Assembly: GCA_963576565.1 (NCBI GenBank)
Contig: OY755041.1
Coordinates: 125,499,995 to 125,563,994 of the forward strand
Reading direction: 5' to 3'
Length of the DNA: 64,000 bases
From: Aspidapion aeneum
Lineage: Eukaryota; Arthropoda; Insecta; Coleoptera; Brentidae
Shown: positions 21,313 through 32,239 of the stretch, piece after piece
Numbering within the stretch: the first letter of the stretch is position 1
How the letters are laid out: the number at the start of each line of letters is the position of its first letter
Program-made: the position numbers and the translations under genes
The notes under the pieces: model-generated
What the model saw: only the letters and a program-made list of their open reading frames with translations
Told to the model about the DNA's origin: nothing
Databases searched by the model: none

Positions 21313-22211
21313 GGGCAAGAATTCTTACTTGTCTTGTCACTATACAAGAAGTAGACTATTAAAAACGTATTTAATTTTTAAAATTTTATTAAATATGATT
21401 TTTTTAGTTCCTAAAACACCTACATCGGATAATAAAATAAATTGTCTGTCTCAGTACACGATAATTCAAAAACCCCTGAAACGATTTTAACACAATATGA
21501 TACATAATTTTTATTTTGCCTGCGGCGCATGTCGCCTACGAGCAATATGTTTTGAAAATTTTGGTTTTTGGTTGAAAAAGTACTAAATCAGCTCCGGGAA
21601 CGACTTTTGAGGCTCAATAACACCTCTGCCGGCCCCCTAAGGTCTCGACCAACCTCTCGCGTCCTATAACCACGCTGCGTTCACTGTGGTCTACCATTAC
21701 CTTTCTTAGAGTTGGACTAAAAATGCATTAAAAAAACTTAAAATTAAATATTAATTAGCTTACCAATAGATTGGTAAACTGTGGTGTAGAAAAATTGACT
21801 AGTGAATGTGAAAAGAAAATCAATAACAAGAATAACACTTTGAAATTCTATTTGTGGTTAATTGTGTTAAACATCCATAATTTCTCGAATTTTCTCATTT
21901 CTTACTCTCTAGTTTTGATTTTTCGGCAGCACGTCTCCAATAATCCATTCTAGTGGCTTTAAGAGACTTAATGAATTGTAGATTTCTCCAGGGTGAAATC
22001 CTTGAACCATTGTTAAAGGAGAAGAAACGAAAAGTCCTGCTTACTTCACAAATATTTTATTGTCTAATCACGACGCGTTTCGGTTTTTATAAAACCATTA
22101 TCAAGTGGTCTGGTCTTTTTTCACACAAAATAGCTTCATTTAATAATGCAATTAATAATGGCTATCAAATTTCTTTAATAAATAGACTTATTAAGAAAAA
22201 GTATAATTCTT

Positions 22212-23412
22212 CCCAACAAACAATTAAAGTTGTAACGACGAAACCCCAACTAGAAAGAATTTCTTAAAAGTAACCGCAACGTACTCCCGCTACGTATGAG
22301 TATACCATACAGCGACGTTATAATTCCCTAAGTGGGGAACCAATTTCTGGTTATAACTACTTGGCCAAGTGTTTAAAGTCACTGTAGTAACAACTACACT
22401 ACTACGTCGTAGCCAGGTATCTACTACGTCGTAGAGGCTGTTTTTTTTTCCGTAATGGCATAAAAGTTGCGATGTAGTTGCAAATAATATAATCGTTTCT
22501 TTTTGGTAGAATTGTTACAGAATATGGTGGACACAACAGTAAACAGACTCGCTTAGTTTTTTTGTTTGGTTATGGTTATAATATGAACTATGTTATCCAA
22601 AAGTGTGAGAATTTACGAGCAGAGGATCAAAATTCGAGTGCGACGCAAAGTTTTTTGTATAACATGCATTATATATATTGCAAAAAACCGGTGCGCCCGT
22701 AAATTTGAGCCGTTTTCTGGTAGCTGATGGAATTTTTGTGTTGTGATTTTGGAGGTTATGTTTTCATAATCGACAGTTAACTCCAACAAATGGTGCTTAA
22801 GAAGAGCATTTTTGGTAAGCTTCAACTAATTTGTTTATAAAATAGTATGGCTCTTTAATATGAGCTCATAAAACGACAACAAAAATATTAAATTTTCTTT
22901 CTTACATAAAAACATGGCGTCCCAAACTATATTCCCTGATAGTCGAAAAGGTTACTTGAAAGTAGTTGCGGCTTTAAAGTTGATCCAAAAAGTTATTTTG
23001 TCTACATTGTTACATCAGATGTTACTATGATGACACAAACTTTTGTGGTAAAAATTAAAGTTATAATGTAGTTGTCGGATACACTTGTTTGGGACTCCAA
23101 TGAAGCTTAACTTTCTAGTGGTAATTAAGTAGGATATAAAAGTCAGGGCGACTACGAAATAACGACTAAAAAGAAAGTAAAACTTTAGCAACGTCCTATT
23201 GTGGTAGAGAAGACTATCAGAATCGACTATCAAGAAACAATCCTATGAAGTAGTTTAGAGGGTCGTTTTTACGAAACATCTACTATTTCCTGATACTAAA
23301 TAGTTGTTAGAACTAAAAAGTAACAAATTTTGGTTGGGATCACCACATTTCTACTATAAGAAAGTAGCAAAGCCTTTAGAACATGTAGCCGCTACTATAA
23401 ATGTTAGTTGGG
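22212..23412. mobile_element. CCCAAC-ended element, copy 2 (inside Penelope-like element)
   Basis: Begins CCCAACAAACAATTAAAG and ends AAATGTTAGTTGGG. It interrupts the coding region of the Penelope-like element: the frame before it ends LIKKKYNS and the frame after it starts in TKKSIPTT. The target is TT or very short. Confidence 0.88.
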
Positions 23413-23938
23413 TTTACTAAAAAATCTATACCAACCACCTAAATATGTAAAATTAACGCATCTGGGCAGCATCTCTTTGAAAGTGGGAAATGTTTTAAAT
23501 TCTTTAAATTGCAATATTAAGATTGCTTACAAATCTTTTTTAAATATTAAAAGCCTTTTTTCGAGAATAAAAGACCCAACTCCAACCATAGAAAAAAGCG
23601 GAGTCTACTTACTCTCTTGCGACAACTGCCCCACTAAATATGTGGGACAAACGGGCCGTAGTTTTAAGGTTAGGGTACGTGAACATTTGAACTCTCAGAA
23701 GTCCCCAAACGATAAAAGATCCGCTTTTGGCATGCATTTGAGGGAAACGGGACATTCTTTTAATATAGAGAATAATTTTAGAATGTTACATGATACCCAA
23801 AAAGGCAGAAAATTGAATTTTTTGGAAAATTTTGAGATTGCTAAACTCGAAATTGATCAATCGTCAGTTAGTTTAAATGAAACCACTACTAACGCCCACT
23901 TCAAAGAGGTAGCTAAAGTTTTAAACAATTTCAAATAA
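23408..23938 (+). pseudogene. GIY-YIG endonuclease region of Penelope-like element 1
   Basis: The frame contains the PLE linker with SLNCNIKIAYKSFLN, then GVYLLSCDNCPTKYVGQTGR, which is the GIY-YIG motif in its Penelope form (GVY...YVG) with the catalytic arginine downstream (FKVRVREHL), and HLRETGHSF. The endonuclease module looks intact over about 120 residues. The upstream RT is absent and the start shown is set by the element insertion, so the protein is a remnant. Confidence 0.9.
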
Positions 23939-24319
23939 GTTCTTTGTCTGCTTTTATTTATTGATTTTGTCAATTTTAAATTGTTTCTGTTCATTTATTA
24001 CATTATTTATTTTATGTTAGATGTCGCTTTTGTACCTGTTTCGGATATCTGGGTTTTGTTTATATTATTTATTATTTTAACCTATATAGTCTTTGTCAAT
24101 TAATTGTATTTTATTAAAATTACGTGTTTATGCCCGGTTGACTGATTTTTAATCTGTATGTTGTTTTAGACTGTTTTAAATGTTATTTTTAAATTTTTTA
24201 TTTTTGTGTGTTCCAGTTTTTCATTTGTTTCAAAGATGATACTTAACTGTCTGTAAGTATTTTTTTTTAGCATATTTTATTTTAAATATAATTTAATTAT
24301 ATTTTTTCATTATTCTTAC

Positions 24320-24429
24320 AGACCAGACCACTTGATAATGGTTTTATAAAAACCGAAACGCGTCGTGATTAGGCAATAAAATATTTGTGAAGTAAGAAGG
24401 ACTTTTCGTTTCTTCTCCTTTAACAATGG
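24320..24429 (+). ncRNA. Hammerhead-ribozyme-like fold in Penelope terminal repeat
   Basis: TTGATAA (24332-24338) is followed by a hairpin GGTTTT-ATA-AAAACC (24340-24354), then GAAA (24355-24358) and CGCGTC (24359-24364). The order of UGANNA box, stem II, GAAA box, stem III and a GTC cleavage triplet matches the short hammerhead motifs known from Penelope-like elements. Two core bases differ from the consensus CUGANGA, so activity is uncertain. The inverted copy at 22060-22095 keeps the same bases. Confidence 0.5.
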
Positions 24430-24751
24430 TTTAAGAGACTTGTTTAAGTGTAAAAGTTACATTTAGGAACAAGCAGAATTTTAAGGTATTATTCTGGTTG
24501 TTTATCACCCCGTTTGACGAATGCACTTAAATAAACCTGAAAAGTTGACCTTTCGCGAACCAAGTACCTGATTATACTGATATTTTCGCTAAACTGGCAA
24601 CGTTGATCTGTTCTCCCATGCAATCCTTATGGCCCATACAAAATTCCTACCACTAGATAGAAGGCTGGCCACGCGGTATGATACTCATTGATTACATTCA
24701 CCCTGAGAATCTTTTTGATAAAATGTTGGATGATCCGTAGTAAAATTTTAG

Positions 24752-25029
24752 ATTGTTGCTGCAATAAAAGAGTTTATTCAGGACTTAGCCGCTTATCAAA
24801 AATTAACCCACATAAGCGACGAAGATAGATCTCTCTTAGCTTCTCTTCAAAAAAGAGTTTGCCAAACCGAAGAATTAAAATCTCTTTTTATTCTGTTGAT
24901 AAGGCAGTATAAAACAAGCTTTCAAAATAAACACTATCTGCAAGATCTCATAGTAACCAACCACCATTTGCTTTTGTTTCTTGACAATAGTTCCGCCAAG
25001 GAAGATGATATCACCCAGTATCTTAAAGA
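24752..25029 (+). CDS. tim: timeless exon w9
   Basis: Exon of 92 full codons continuing LRKLHL| with IVAAIKEFIQDLAAYQKLTH and ending DDITQYLKE. It has the helical pattern of the TIM core, including QTEELKSLFILLIRQY. It ends with two bases (AAAGA|gtaagt). Confidence 0.94.
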
Positions 25030-26646
25030 GTAAGTTTCTTAGTTTTTATCCTTATTGATGATTAATAGTTCAGTAGAGGTAGGTACCTACAAACAAAATT
25101 TCTGACTTCCATTGTCTTTATTTATTTAAAACGCCGTTTTGTGTAAACTAAACAATCTACTACTTATCACTACTTGGTGTGCCGCAGCCAACGATATAGA
25201 CCGGCCATGGCGCGATATAAGCAAGTCGGCGGTCACGTGATCTTAGGAGTCCCAGAATTCTTATTGTATTGCTTAAAATATTATATGTTTTTACACAATT
25301 TAAATAAATTAACAAAAAATTTTTGTTCTTTTATAGGTAAAAATTTAAAAAAATATATATGTTTATTATGGATAAAAGAACTGAAGCTATAAAATAAAAA
25401 ATTATATTACTTCAGGTACATATATTAGGTACATAATATCGTTAGTAACTTCAAATCTATACAAGTCTTTCAAAATTGGATATATCAAACCTAAGCTTTT
25501 AGTTTTTTAATTTTTCTTTGACTGTCATCATCTTCGAGTTCTTATTCAAAGATTTATTAGCAGACACTAAATCATTGTGCTTTTTAATAAAATTATTTTA
25601 AAAAACTTTACATGCCCTTAAACTAATTCTTTCAAGCTTTGACAATAGTTTTTCTCCACAAAAACACTCGCTAGAGTTATCTGAAGAAAAATTTTCAATA
25701 TAAAACATTTCACAATAATTTATTTAAAAAAAAAACAAGTGATTTTGTGAATAAGTGAGATGGTTTTCCCATTCAATGAACTGAATGTAGTGGTCGTCAA
25801 TAATTTTTTGAAAAATTACCCAGCACAAAGTTTAATATCTATTTCAATAAAGTGTAAGTTAACTACCAACTCATGTTCTTTTAAAAGCAGTATCTTACTT
25901 TTTAAATATTTCACACTACCAGAGAGATTACTATCTGTTAACAATATTTTACAAATCAGTTTTTTAATATTGCGAGGGTGCGGAAGACATATTACCTTAG
26001 AATTGTAAATTGATGTGTATGCACTGGATAACTGGATAAACAAAGATGAAGCCAACATTAAAGTGTATCCACCATATCTTCGATTCTCAGGTTACCTTTT
26101 AAAGAGACCTAATTGTTCAATAAGAAATGACAACTGAACACATTTTTCACTCTTACTATCGAAAATGTCACTAAGGATGTCTATTACTTGATCAATCTTA
26201 TCCAAGATCTTATCTTTTACCACTTCTTTCCCGTTTGCAACATATTAGGTTTCAGTTTTATAGTTGGACCGACAAGGAACAATACTAATTACACGTTCGC
26301 GGCATTGTTTATCTTATAGGTATTTTTTTTATAATTTACTCATTAGCCATTAATTATTTTAACGCAGCCCACTACAGTCTTTTTCGTGGGCTGCGTTATT
26401 TTAATAACTTTGATAAAATTCACATAAAATTCGTGCCCGAATTAAAAAAAAATCGACGTAAACAAACATACCAAAACTGAACACACACATGTTTTAGAAT
26501 GACAGCGGGCCGTGAGGCGTTTTTTTGTGGTACTCCTACGGTCACGTGATATTTCCTCGCCCGGGCCGGTCTTTCTCGTGGGCTGCGTTCTTGTGCAGTC
26601 AGGTGTGACGGTCCGCCTCCTTTTTTCCGTCTCCGGAACTCTTACC

Positions 26647-26927
26647 ATTGAGTAAATAACCCATATAGAGGAGCCACCGGCGAGCTTTACCATATAAAGG
26701 GGCAGATGGCGCTGAAATAAATTCGTCTGGTACGCAATATTCAGGGACTGCTTCTACGATTTAGTTACATGTGCGAGTTCCGAGGCTCATACCTATCATA
26801 CAAATGCCATTAGATCATAGTAGTTTTCTCTGAATATTGCGTAACAGACGAATTTATTTCAGCGCCATCTGCCCCTCAATATGGTAATAGTCGTCGGTGG
26901 CTCCTCTATATGGGTTATTTACTCAAT
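26647..26927. mobile_element. Fold-back MITE in Penelope-like element 2
   Basis: ATTGAGTAAATAACCCATAT at the left end is inverted at the right as ATATGGGTTATTTACTCAAT. The arms, about 100 bp, also share GGGGCAGATGGCGCTGAAAT and GTACGCAATATTCAG. CTCTTAC flanks both sides approximately. It separates the RT start from upstream sequence. Confidence 0.85.
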
Positions 26928-26934
26928 GCTCTTA

Positions 26935-27465
26935 CTTTCAAGTGAAAGATAAGTTTTACGCGCAAAGTGATGGACTTCCAATGGGCTCGTCTCTTTCACC
27001 AGTGGTTCGAGGACCATACGATCAACACAGCAAGAGTCAAACCAAAACTATGGCTACGATACATGGATGATACATTTATTATATTGCCAGCAAATGATGA
27101 CGAATTGCAGAATTTTCTACACCATCTGAACGGTATTCGACCAACAATCAAAATGTACAATGGAGATTTAAAAAGATTCGGCCTTACCTTTTTTGGATGT
27201 TCTTGTCAAACGAATAGACAGAAACATTTAAACCACTGTATATAGGAAACCTACACACACGGGACAGTACCTAAATTTTAAGTCAAATCATTCTGTTGCT
27301 ACAAAACAAGGAGTTATAAGAAGTTTGTATTTAAGAGTCGTAAATATTTATAGGAATAATGAAGAATTAACCACAGAAATCTACAACGTTAAAAAGGACT
27401 TACAACAGAATGGTTATTCCAAGAAATTAATAAACTTAACTATCTCTTAAATTAATAACAAACCA
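26935..27465 (+). pseudogene. Penelope-like reverse transcriptase fragment
   Basis: FKVKDKFYAQSDGLPMGSSL, then a frame change and KLWLRYMDDTFIILPAND: the RT motif B region and the catalytic YMDD box. A later frame has VYRKPTHTGQYLNFKSNHS and GVIRSLYLR. This order is diagnostic of Penelope-like RT. At least two frameshifts and stops break it. Confidence 0.9.
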
Positions 27466-27479
27466 AATGTAGCAAATTC

Positions 27480-28002
27480 TCAAAATAATAATAATCCGTT
27501 GGGTGTTATTAACATTCCATATGTTCAAGAGATTTCAGAAAACATAAGATGAATAGCCAACAATATACTTAATATAAAAACAGTATTTTCATCGGAAAAT
27601 ACGATAAGGAGTTTTGTAACTAAAACAAAACCAGAAAATCCCTTAAATAATAAGGAAGGTATTTACCAAATCCCGTGTGAGTGTGGTAAATCATATGTAG
27701 GGGAAACGAAACGCCCTCTTCAGGTTAGAATAAATAAACATCTAAAAAGTACCCAATTAGGGGATATTCAAAAATTCGATTTAGTGGATCATACATGGTC
27801 AAATGATCACAGGATTCAATGGTCTGGAGGTAAAGTTTTGCATAAGGAGTCACATTGACGAAAACGAAAGTTTATTGAAGCTGCGTTTATAATACAGAAT
27901 AAAAAAGTTTTGAGTCAAACAAGGACATACCATTCATTTGGAAACCACTCCTTAAGGAAAACAAGCGTCTTAAAAAAGTGGGCGGACCGTCACATTTGAC
28001 TG
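27480..28002 (+). pseudogene. Penelope-like GIY-YIG endonuclease, stop-containing
   Basis: Reads EGIYQIPCECGKSYVGETKR with downstream QVRINKHLKS and KFDLVDHTWSNDHRI, the GIY-YIG endonuclease of Penelope-like elements. Internal TGA stops occur at 27550 and 27856. It is a different lineage from PLE 1, judging by the low similarity of the endonuclease. Confidence 0.88.
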
Positions 28003-28049
28003 TATACCAAGTAGTATGAGTAATCCTTTAGACTGGATTGTTTAGTTTA

Positions 28050-28112
28050 CACTTGAAAACGGTTAAAGATATTTTACTAACCGAAACGTAGTGTTTAAAA
28101 TAAAGAAAGACA
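28050..28112 (+). ncRNA. Second hammerhead-like fold (Penelope-like element 2)
   Basis: TTGAAAA (28053-28059), stem GGTTA (28061-28065) with TAACC (28078-28082), then GAAA (28083-28086) and CGTAGTG. The layout is as in PLE 1 with the same departures from the canonical CUGANGA core. The left terminal repeat lacks the hairpin. Activity not demonstrated. Confidence 0.4.
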
Positions 28113-28495
28113 ATGGAAGTCTGAAATTTTATTTCTACTCAATCATTGTCTACGAATTTTTTAAAAAAATAGGTACCTACCTTTTGGAAGTAAAAAAACA
28201 AATGGGGTACTTTTAGGGATGAACTTTTTTACGGTTTTTAGGGAAACTAGATCTATCGAAAAAAGTTGAAAACAAACATTATAAATAGTAAAAAGCCTAC
28301 AACTTGTGTTAATTATTTTTTTTACATACCCAAAAATTTTCCGATAAAATGGAAAAAACCGCTTTTTTTTTGTTTTTATCTTCTACATTTTTTTTGTTTT
28401 GTTTTTTACCTTTTTAAAATAATACCTTCTCTAGCCATTGCTACGCGGGCTAGGAAGGTAAAAATGGAATTGGCCTATTTTGAGTAACTTTTTAG

Positions 28496-28694
28496 GTTCG
28501 CAACAGTTGACGTAATGAAACCCTATGGAATGTTGTTGGAAGATTTCAATGAAAATGGCGAATTAGTAAACAATTGTATTTTCACGATGATGCATCACAT
28601 AGCGGGAGACTTGAAAAATATCCCTATGCTCTTCCAACCGAAAATTTTAAAAACGTTTTCTCTTATTTGGAATTCTGACTACGAAATATGTGAC
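28496..28694 (+). CDS. tim: timeless exon w10
   Basis: Completes a glutamate codon and encodes [38 protein letters not shown] and [20 protein letters not shown]. This is one of the clearest signatures of clock TIM. Ends GAC|gtaagt at a codon boundary. Confidence 0.97.
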
Positions 28695-28755
28695 GTAAGT
28701 AAAGTTTTTTTCGTAAATTTCGTATATACTAAACTGCGCCACAAATGCGCAATTA

Positions 28756-28951
28756 CCCACATAGCACAAATCAAAATAACGTTAAAAACACACACTTTTT
28801 TAAGTTTAAGAGGTTACTTTTTAACGGTATTTTTAAAACCACGTTAATATCACACCGAAATAACGTGGTTTTGAAAATAAAGTTAAAAAGTGACCTATTA
28901 AACTTAAAAAAGTGTGTGTTTTTAACATTGTTTTGATTTGTGCTATGTGGG
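28756..28951. mobile_element. Fold-back MITE (CCCACATAGCACAAATC)
   Basis: CCCACATAGCACAAATC and its inverse GATTTGTGCTATGTGGG bound 196 bp, with long arms including AAACACACACTTTTTTAAG. It directly abuts the third CCCAAC element, which begins one base later. Confidence 0.9.
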
Positions 28952-30142
28952 CCCAACAAACATTTAAAGTTGTAACGACGAAACGCCAACTAGAAAGAAT
29001 TTCTTAAAAGTAACCGCAACGTACTCCCGCTACGTCTCAGTATACCATACAGCGACGTTATAATTCCCTAAGTGGGGAACCAATTTCTGGTTATAACTAC
29101 TTGGCCAAGTGTTTAAAGTCACTGTAGTAACAACTACACTACTACGTCGTAGCCAGGTATCTACTACGTCGTAGAGGCTGTTTTTTTTTCCGTAATGGCA
29201 TTAAAGTTGCGATGTAGTTGCAAATAATATAATCGTTTCTTTTTGGTAGAATTGTAACACAATATGGTGGACACAACAGTAAATAGACTCGCTTAGTTTT
29301 TTTCTTTGGTTATGGTTATAATATGAACTATGTTATCCAAAAGTGTGAGAATTTAAGAGCAGAGGATCAAAATTCGAGTGCGACGCAAAGTTTTTTGTAT
29401 AACATGCATTATATATATTGCAAAAAACCGGTGCGCCCGTAAAATTGAGCCGTTTTCTGGTAGCTGATGGAATTTTTCTGTTGTGATTTTGGAGGTTATG
29501 TTTTCATAATCGACAGTTAACTCCAACAAATAGTGCTTAAGAAGAGCATTTTTGGTAAGCTTCAACTAATTTGTTTATAAAATAGTATGGCTCTTTAATA
29601 TGAGCTCATAAAACGACAACAAAAATATTAAATTTTCTTTCTTACATAAAAACATGGCGTCCCAAACTATATTCCCTGATAGTCGAAAAGGTTACTTGAA
29701 AGTAGTTGCGGCTTTAAAGTTGATCCAAAAAGTTATTTTGTTTACATTGTTACATCAGATGTTACTATGATGACACAAACTTTTGTGGTAAAAATTAAAG
29801 TTATAATGTAGTTGTCGGATACACTTGTTTGGGACTCCAATGAAGCTTAACTTTCTAGTGGTAATTAAGTAGGATATAAAAGTCAGGGCGACTACGAAAT
29901 AACGACTAAAAAGAAAGTAAAACTTTAGCAACGTCCTATTGTGGTAGAGAAGACTATCAGAATCGACTATCAAGAAACAATCCTATGAAGTAGTTTAGAG
30001 GGTCGTTTTTACGAAACATTACTATTTCCTGATACTAAATAGTAGTTAGAACTAAAAAGTAACAAATTTTGGTTGGGATCACCACATTTCTACTATAAGA
30101 AAGTAGCAAGGCCTTTAGCCGCTACTATAAATGTTAGTTGGG
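28952..30142. mobile_element. CCCAAC-ended element, copy 3
   Basis: Ends CCCAACAAACATTTAAAG and AAATGTTAGTTGGG. It is near identical to the copies at 1165 and 22212 apart from small indels. Here the inverted relation of its ends (CCCAAC.AACATTTA) is clearest. No transposase. Confidence 0.88.
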
Positions 30143-30462
30143 GGTACGTTTCAATGAGCCTTTTCACAATCTATAGAAAACTCGCAAACGCGAGACGCTC
30201 TTACCTACGTTCCAATTGAAACTGCGAACGCGCGCAACTTCAAAACAGGGAGTCATTAGATGAACATGTGCGGGCGAGCGGTGCGTTCGCGGCGCATTTT
30301 AGTATTGTACTGTATACGCACTTATAAGGACTCCGCACATACAGGGAACGATCTGCTGTTACTAAGCGTACATATCAACAAGTAGACCAATGGGATTTTT
30401 TCAAAAAAACTTTTTTACAAGCTTTTATTTAAGTATCTATCAAATCTTGTGAAGCGTTTTTG

Positions 30463-30824
30463 CAGTGGCGCACCCAGGAATGTGTCTTGGGGGGGGGGGG
30501 CCGACAGCTATGAAGCGCGCCGTCAAAAAACTTGCGACCAAAAAAAAAACAAAAAAAAAAAAACAGGTAATCATGTGTGGGGGGGCCCGACAGCTACAAA
30601 GCGCGCCCTCAAAAAACTTGCGACCAAAAAAAAAAAAAAAAAGGTCATCATGTCTTTTTGCAACTACGCCACTGCTTGGGGTTAGGGGGGGCCCGAAGCC
30701 TCCTGATGTCAAATTTTAAAGTATTTTTCATGTTTTATCATCAAATATGTAGAAAATATATTAAAAAATCTAATGCTTGGGGGGGGGCCCGGGCCCCGGC
30801 CCCCCCCCCTTGGGTGCGCCCATG
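30463..30824. mobile_element. G/C-run hAT-type MITE (CAGTGGCGCACCCAGG)
   Basis: The left end CAGTGGCGCACCCAGGAATG and right end TTGGGTGCGCCCATG enclose runs of 12-18 A, G or C. GTTTTTG flanks both sides. Interior blocks GACAGCTA and AAAAAACTTGCGACC are duplicated in tandem and also occur at 50750-50800. A related element is at 59079-59223. Confidence 0.72.
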
Positions 30825-31215
30825 GTTTTTGACACACTTCCCATTATCCGATTTGGATGAAATTTGGTACACACATAGTGGTCCCATGACAATACAACAT
30901 TAAGAAAAAATATCCCCCCACCCCTACCTTCACCCCTTCTATAGAAAAATATGTTTTTGACACACTTCCCATTATCCTATTTGGATAAAATTTGGTATAC
31001 ACATAGTGGTCCGATGATAATACAACAATAAGAAAAAAATATCCTCCCACCCCTACACGCACCCCCTTCCATAGAAAAATTTGTTTTTGACACAGATCCC
31101 GTTATCCGATTTGGATGAAATTTGGTATACATATAGCGATCCGATGACAATATAATATTAAGAAAAAAATATTAATCCAAAAAATATATTTCTACCTCTA
31201 CCCCCACCCTCTCCT
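30825..31215 (+). repeat. Three tandem 120-bp units
   Basis: TTTTTGACACACTTCCCATT followed by ATCCGATTTGGATGAAATTT and CACCCCTAC recurs three times with divergence. Non-coding; origin not recognised. Confidence 0.85.
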
Positions 31216-31349
31216 TCCCCCAATAGAAAAATGAGTTTCCAAACAACTCACGATCAGTGATTTCATTATAATCTAGAATAAACTCTTCTGTTCTGTTATT
31301 GAACAAATATTTTCATTTAATAGAGTAGATAGCTGAGACTAAAAAATAG

Positions 31350-31840
31350 AAAATAAATTGGTAATTTTTTTTTTAAGTCACAAGCTTTTATAAAATGCAC
31401 TAAAAATTAAAAAATAATTTTCTAACATTCTAATATTATCATAATAATAAAAGCGATGGCCGCAAATCAAAGCATAAGTTAATCTAAAGTTGTGATCTAA
31501 ACACTTAAAGAATATTCAACATAGCAGGTCATCAAAGATATGTTTGATGTGCCGCAATGTTATGCCATTGCCATACCTATGTCAGAAAAATGCTGGGGTA
31601 TCTTGGGTCGGGTTGGGTGGATTTGGTACCTCTGCATTTTTCTGCTAGATTGATTCTTGCAAATAGTGATATTTAATTGATACGGATATCTTATCGTGCT
31701 AACATCGTCAAAATTTCCATCAGTCGGCCATCGCTTTTATTATTATGATAATATTAGAATGTTAGAAAAGTATTTATTAATTTTTAGTGCATTTTATAAA
31801 AGCTTGTGACTTAAAAAAAAAAATTACGAATTTATTTATT
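31350..31840. mobile_element. Fold-back MITE (AAGTCACAAGCTTTTATAAA)
   Basis: Left arm TTTAAGTCACAAGCTTTTAT ... ATAATAATAAAAGCGATGGC; the right arm is the inverse, GCCATCGCTTTTATTATTAT ... AAAGCTTGTGACTTAAA. The arms are about 110 bp with a central 270-bp spacer. It lies 140 bp before timeless exon w11. Confidence 0.9.
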
Positions 31841-31981
31841 GATAGGGTTAATATATTTAACTCGAAATCTAGGCGTGTTTGACAAGTAAGTTTGTATTTC
31901 CTAGGGCTTAAAAGGCTCACTTTAAACTCTAAAACTATGGACAAAGGTGACCTCTATAGTGTATAAAATTAATTTTTTTAG

Positions 31982-32142
31982 GATTGGTCCGATTTGATTG
32001 AGTACGTCATTCAAAAATTTATTCACGCTCCGACAAGAAACTTCCATTACTCGAATTTATTAAATCCTCTGATTCCGGAACACTCTGTAGAGGATGACAC
32101 TTTAAGTCAAGATGAGGGGATGTGTGTGTCTAGATGTGCTGA
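31982..32142 (+). CDS. tim: timeless exon w11
   Basis: Encodes DWSDLIEYVIQKFIHAPTRN, an acidic link (HSVEDDTLSQDEGMCV) and SRCAE, continuing YEICD| from w10 in frame. DWSDLIEYVI is a TIM-family motif. It ends with two bases of a codon. Confidence 0.95.
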
Positions 32143-32239
32143 GTAAGTATACGATACGGGGTGTTCCATTTATCTTGACTTTTATTGAGAAGAATTTTTT
32201 TAACCTTAAAATATATATAATTTAAAACTGTAACAGGGG

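Larger units (their letters stand above)
21970..24429 (+). mobile_element. Penelope-like element 1 with inverted terminal repeats
   Basis: Twelve-base target duplications TTTAAGAGACTT flank it (21958-21969 and 24430-24441). The ends are inverted repeats of about 110 bp containing AACGAAAAGTCC, CACGACGCGTTTCGG and ATCAAGTGGTCTGGTC. The coding part holds the GIY-YIG endonuclease. It is split by a CCCAAC element (22212-23412). The reverse transcriptase is missing. Confidence 0.88.
18343..24751 (+). other. timeless intron w8
   Basis: This 6.4 kb intron holds an ACAGGGTGTTCC inverted repeat pair (18405-18570), an intact-ended hAT (18818-20020), a (CA)n-containing repeat (20035-20475), a G-run MITE (20932-21122) and a Penelope-like element (21970-24429). 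The 21360-21957 and 24442-24751 stretches show nothing recognisable. Confidence 0.8.
25091..28169 (+). mobile_element. Penelope-like element 2
   Basis: TAGGTACCTAC occurs on both sides (25080-25090 and 28170-28180) as a candidate 11-bp duplication. The left end (ACTTCCATTGTCTTTATTTA) is the inverse of the right end (ATAAAGAAAGACAATGGAAG). RT and GIY-YIG remnants lie between 26935 and 28000. The 25160-26640 part includes GC-rich sequence of unknown origin and may be a further insertion. Confidence 0.7.
25030..28495 (+). other. timeless intron w9
   Basis: This intron is largely a Penelope-like element with inverted ends (25091-28169), itself carrying a fold-back MITE. The last part (28181-28495) has AT-rich sequence and one copy of the CCTTCTCTAGCC hairpin at 28425-28460. 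Confidence 0.8.

Noticed and set aside
30440..30903. ORFs rich in K, G and F across poly-A/poly-G tracts
   Set aside because: They arise from homopolymer runs within a MITE and lack any domain.
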